Shown: positions 61,522 to 64,000 of the stretch, piece by piece
Layout of the letters: every line of letters starts with the position of its first letter
Position numbering within the stretch: position 1 is the stretch's first letter
Origin: Sipunculus nudus
Lineage: Eukaryota; Annelida; Sipuncula; Golfingiida; Sipunculidae
Length of the DNA stretch: 64,000 nt
Direction of reading: 5' to 3'
NCBI GenBank assembly: GCA_026874595.1
Contig: CM049306.1
Span: 54,156,019 to 54,220,018, forward strand
Position numbers and translations under genes: made by a program
The notes under the pieces: generated by a model
The model's database searches: none
The model's input: the letters and a program-made list of their open reading frames with translations, nothing else
Told to the model about the DNA's origin: nothing

Positions 61522-61674
61522 GTCCCCTGGAGGTTGTCCAGCAGTTTGAGTACTGGTCCATTGGCGCCCAGGTACTCTCGCTGCTCATAACTTTGGTACT
61601 CACTTGCCAGCGTGCGTTCTACAGGTGTTCGCTCTGGCTGCGTAAACCGGCCTTGGTCTTACTGGTGCTTTCAA
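61522..61674 (+). CDS. Tetraspan membrane protein, second coding exon (TM2 and start of TM3)
   Basis: The exon is 153 bp with phase 1 at both ends. Its acceptor is a pyrimidine-rich tract ending TTTTAG at 61521, and its donor is A|GTGAGT at 61674/61675. Joined to the exon ending at 24483 it continues without a stop: a split Gly codon, a polar stretch (PLEVVQQFEYW), a hydrophobic helix (SIGAQVLSLLITLVLT, taken as TM2), a short basic loop (CQRAFYRCSLWLRK) and the start of another helix (PALVLLVLSS, TM3). Basic residues between two helices fit the intracellular loop of a four-pass claudin-superfamily protein. The next exon must complete the split Ser/Arg codon and finish TM3 and TM4; I found no hydrophobic phase-compatible exon before 64000, so it probably lies outside. 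The open frame runs on past the donor into a (TA)n tract and a repeat, which is intron read-through rather than protein. Confidence 0.7.
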
Positions 61675-61704
61675 GTGAGTATGATGTGTCTTATTTATAC
61701 ACGT

Positions 61705-61708
<4 letters not shown>

Positions 61709-61758
<50 letters not shown>
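61709..61758 (+). repeat. (TA)n microsatellite just after the second exon
   Basis: A TA tract 34 bases past the donor at 61675, inside the intron. Confidence 0.9.
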
Positions 61759-61760
<2 letters not shown>

Positions 61761-61856
61761 TTCTTCTCCAACCAGAACACACAAGATAAGAACCGTCTAT
61801 GGCCAAAACACGCATATTTTATAACCAGAACACAAGAGAAAGATAGGACACGTTAT

Positions 61857-62190
61857 TGCCTTCGCCGAGAGGGTCGGCGTTATATCTTCGTTTGTACTTG
61901 TACGTGTGTATGTGTGTATTTGTGTTGTTCACTACATAACTCACGTAATCATGAACGGAATCTCAGGAAATTTTCAGGGCATAATGATATCGTGAATGAA
62001 GAAAAGATAAGATTTTGGTGTAGATACGGTCCTTCATCTGGATTCATGAACTTCATCAAGGAATATTCACAAATTTACAGTCACTTATGCATGGATGAAC
62101 CTAGCGTATTGGCCGAAAAGATGAATACGAACACAATTTTGGGAGCATCCTACAACAGAGACCCCCTAACAGCGGAGGTTTGCAGGTTTA
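61857..62190 (+). repeat. Dispersed repeat family G, full copy
   Basis: It starts TTCGCCGAGAGGGTCGGCG, then has a GT-rich tract, ACATAACTCACGTAATCATG, GGATTCATGAACTTCATC, TACAGTCACTTATGCATG and CATCCTACAACAGAGACCCC, ending AGCGGAGGTTTGC. About 330 bp. It lies in the intron just after the second exon, and the 206-codon open frame 61593-62213 runs through it by chance. Confidence 0.6.
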
Positions 62191-64000
62191 TAGTTTCACA
62201 TGAGAACTGGTAAAATAATTGAAATTAACCTTCTCAGCTGTAACTTTTTTTATATAATATTTAACACATGGATATTACAAGTGCATTCATATTAAGGTGC
62301 TGTATATTTCACACAACTACAGAGTGGTTTGCATAGACCTTCATTGTACAGGACTGTACATGCAGGGTTCTTCGTATCCAAACTTGCATTGCTTATATTC
62401 GTATCCAAGCTATGTAAAGTAATGAATTCCGACTGGTTTTATGGGGGAAAATTCCCAAATTCAAGTACACCGCCTTGTACCCTTATTCACTACCATTAAA
62501 CAATTTCAGAATTATTTGTGCTATGTAATATAATTTTCTAAATGCAGGATCTTGAAATATACATTTTCTGGTCATTGACGACGTAAATGAAGTTAACACA
62601 AGTTTACACATGTTACAAAGGTGGTATAAATTGCATTTCATAACTCTGTACATACCTTAACATCAAGCCCTGATCAGTCAAATATTGTTTTCGTTTTTTT
62701 TTATTATTAGTCCGAACTGTCTCCGCGAAAAGTGCAAAAGTACAAAAGAACGGAGAGATACCGGTTAAATTTGAAATATTTCATCATGGTTCCATTTTTA
62801 ATATTCATCTATATATAGCAACCACATACTCAGTAAAACGACTAGATATCGATTTTTTTTGCATTGTTTCCTAATCTTGGAAGGTTTTCATCACCGTGGC
62901 CAGGAGGTAATTTGAAGAAGCATTATTTATTACATGTAGCGTTTTCATCCTGGGATATCTCGTAAATATGTCCATTATCTGTAAGCTTTACGGAAAAATC
63001 AGTAAAAATAGCTGCTATTTTTTACCTATTAAAAAAACAAATATTTCTGATCAGGGAAACCTGAATAATACGGTGTTATTCAACTTGCCAGTCGCGTTGG
63101 CTTTACTTTATTTCTTGCACAGCGGACCTCGATAAGTAGCCTTTTTTGGGAAGCAATCAGCCAGGCAGGATGTTCGAACATACAATGATTTTGGAGAGAA
63201 AATCATGCTTTGTAAAGGCATAATATGCAAGTAAATATGTTATACATGGCCTTGAGAAATGATTAAATCAGAGCCTGGAGAGGAAATTCAAGAATTTTTA
63301 AATAATAAAGAATACCATACGCTGTATCTCCGGGCTTTTCCGTGACATTTGACTATTTATGGTACAGAACGTGATTATACTCAGTACATGAAATACGACT
63401 ATTTTTGACCCTGCGGTGAAACAGACTGTCATAGTGTGTGTCCCGTACAGATGGTGTCCGTACGTGTTACTTATGTCTCCTGCGTTTTAACGATTCTCTT
63501 CTGGTGGAGAGCCATTTATTTTACCGGAGCGAATACGCTGAAGGTTGTCTGACATATGACGGACCACCTCCGGCTCTGACAGGGCAGACAGGACCGTTAT
63601 TTTTTAAACAGAATTGCCAGCGGGTTTTTCGTGGCTTTGGGGGGAAAAACAAAGCCATCCATTGTATTTACAGGAGGATGGAAACCGCAGTTCCTTGCAG
63701 TAACCTGTTGCTTATGTACAAAAATCCGGGGTTTTATAAACATGACAGGGGCGTGGCCTGTAGTAGATCTGTCCAGATAATGAGGATATTGATAACTTAC
63801 AAATACCACATTTTTTGTCACGTGGAGAGCTTGGAATAATTCAGAAGCCATGCAGTGACCCTAGGAGAATCCTGAAATTCACCGTATACCGTGCTGGTGT
63901 AAAGACTCCTGACAACCCCATTTCAGGTTATACCCCGGAAATTTGAAATCGATTACAGGTAAGCTCCCGGGATACCCTCGCATTGTTCGGATCACAGAAC
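62191..64000. other. Start of the next intron; no further exon recognised
   Basis: The 133-codon frame 63438-63839 is not hydrophobic and does not look like TM3/TM4 of the tetraspan protein. A partial or lineage-specific exon cannot be excluded. Confidence 0.45.

Noticed and set aside
61593-62213. 206-codon plus-strand open frame
   Set aside because: It starts inside the second exon, reads past a GTGAGT donor, through (TA)n and through dispersed repeat family G. This is intron read-through, not one protein.
63438-63839. 133-codon frame as third exon of the tetraspan gene
   Set aside because: Not hydrophobic where TM3 and TM4 are expected, and no convincing phase-compatible acceptor was seen.

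Overview
This window is AT-rich, repeat-laden animal DNA, most likely from a marine invertebrate and probably a mollusc or another lophotrochozoan. The evidence is two well-formed exons with GT-AG borders, a very long intron, tRNA-derived SINEs, LINE and Penelope-like retroelement debris, hAT-like and MITE-like inverted termini, old satellites and many (TA)n, (CA)n and poly-G/C tracts. There are no operons, prokaryotic signals or CRISPR arrays. Most short open frames are chance frames or lie in repeats. The lineage is inferred from the style of the repeats; nothing in the window names a species.

One protein-coding gene is supported. Exon A (24264-24483) and exon B (61522-61674) on the + strand join in frame across an intron of about 37 kb (24484-61521). 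Together they encode the first half of a four-pass membrane protein of the broad claudin/PMP22/LHFPL type. The start exon appears to begin at an acceptor at 24230, so a non-coding 5' exon should lie upstream. A GC-richer block at 22190-23140 is the most promoter-like candidate. The remaining exons should lie beyond 64000.

Upstream of the gene (1-24 kb) is repeat-derived sequence. It contains a duplicated block split by three tandem 300-bp tRNA-SINE units (4394-5605), a LINE C-terminal relic (8502-9048), a 180-bp TA-flanked MITE (14413-14592), two other SINE-like copies, copies of a family ending in a CCCGGTATACCGGG palindrome (10.4, 17.8 and 20.7 kb), and a 1.1-kb hAT-like element (19572-20688).

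The 37-kb intron holds a candidate solo LTR with a TATA box (28.7-29.4 kb) and a decayed Penelope-like fragment with inverted arms (42659-44450). The right arm of that fragment carries a nearly intact hammerhead ribozyme motif. Further along are an old 160-bp satellite (47.4-48.5 kb), a linked pair of minisatellites with 33-bp and 26-bp units (49.2-50.8 kb), a 190-bp tandem duplication (54.8-55.25 kb) and a 0.37-kb MITE-like element (57.4-57.8 kb). Members of a roughly 330-bp dispersed family, opening with CTTCGCC and closing with GGCGGAGG, recur at 6.8, 30.7, 59.3 and 61.9 kb, with a relative at 17.4 kb.

The most interesting object is the hammerhead-bearing inverted arm of the Penelope-like fragment, followed by the split SINE array and the two related minisatellites.
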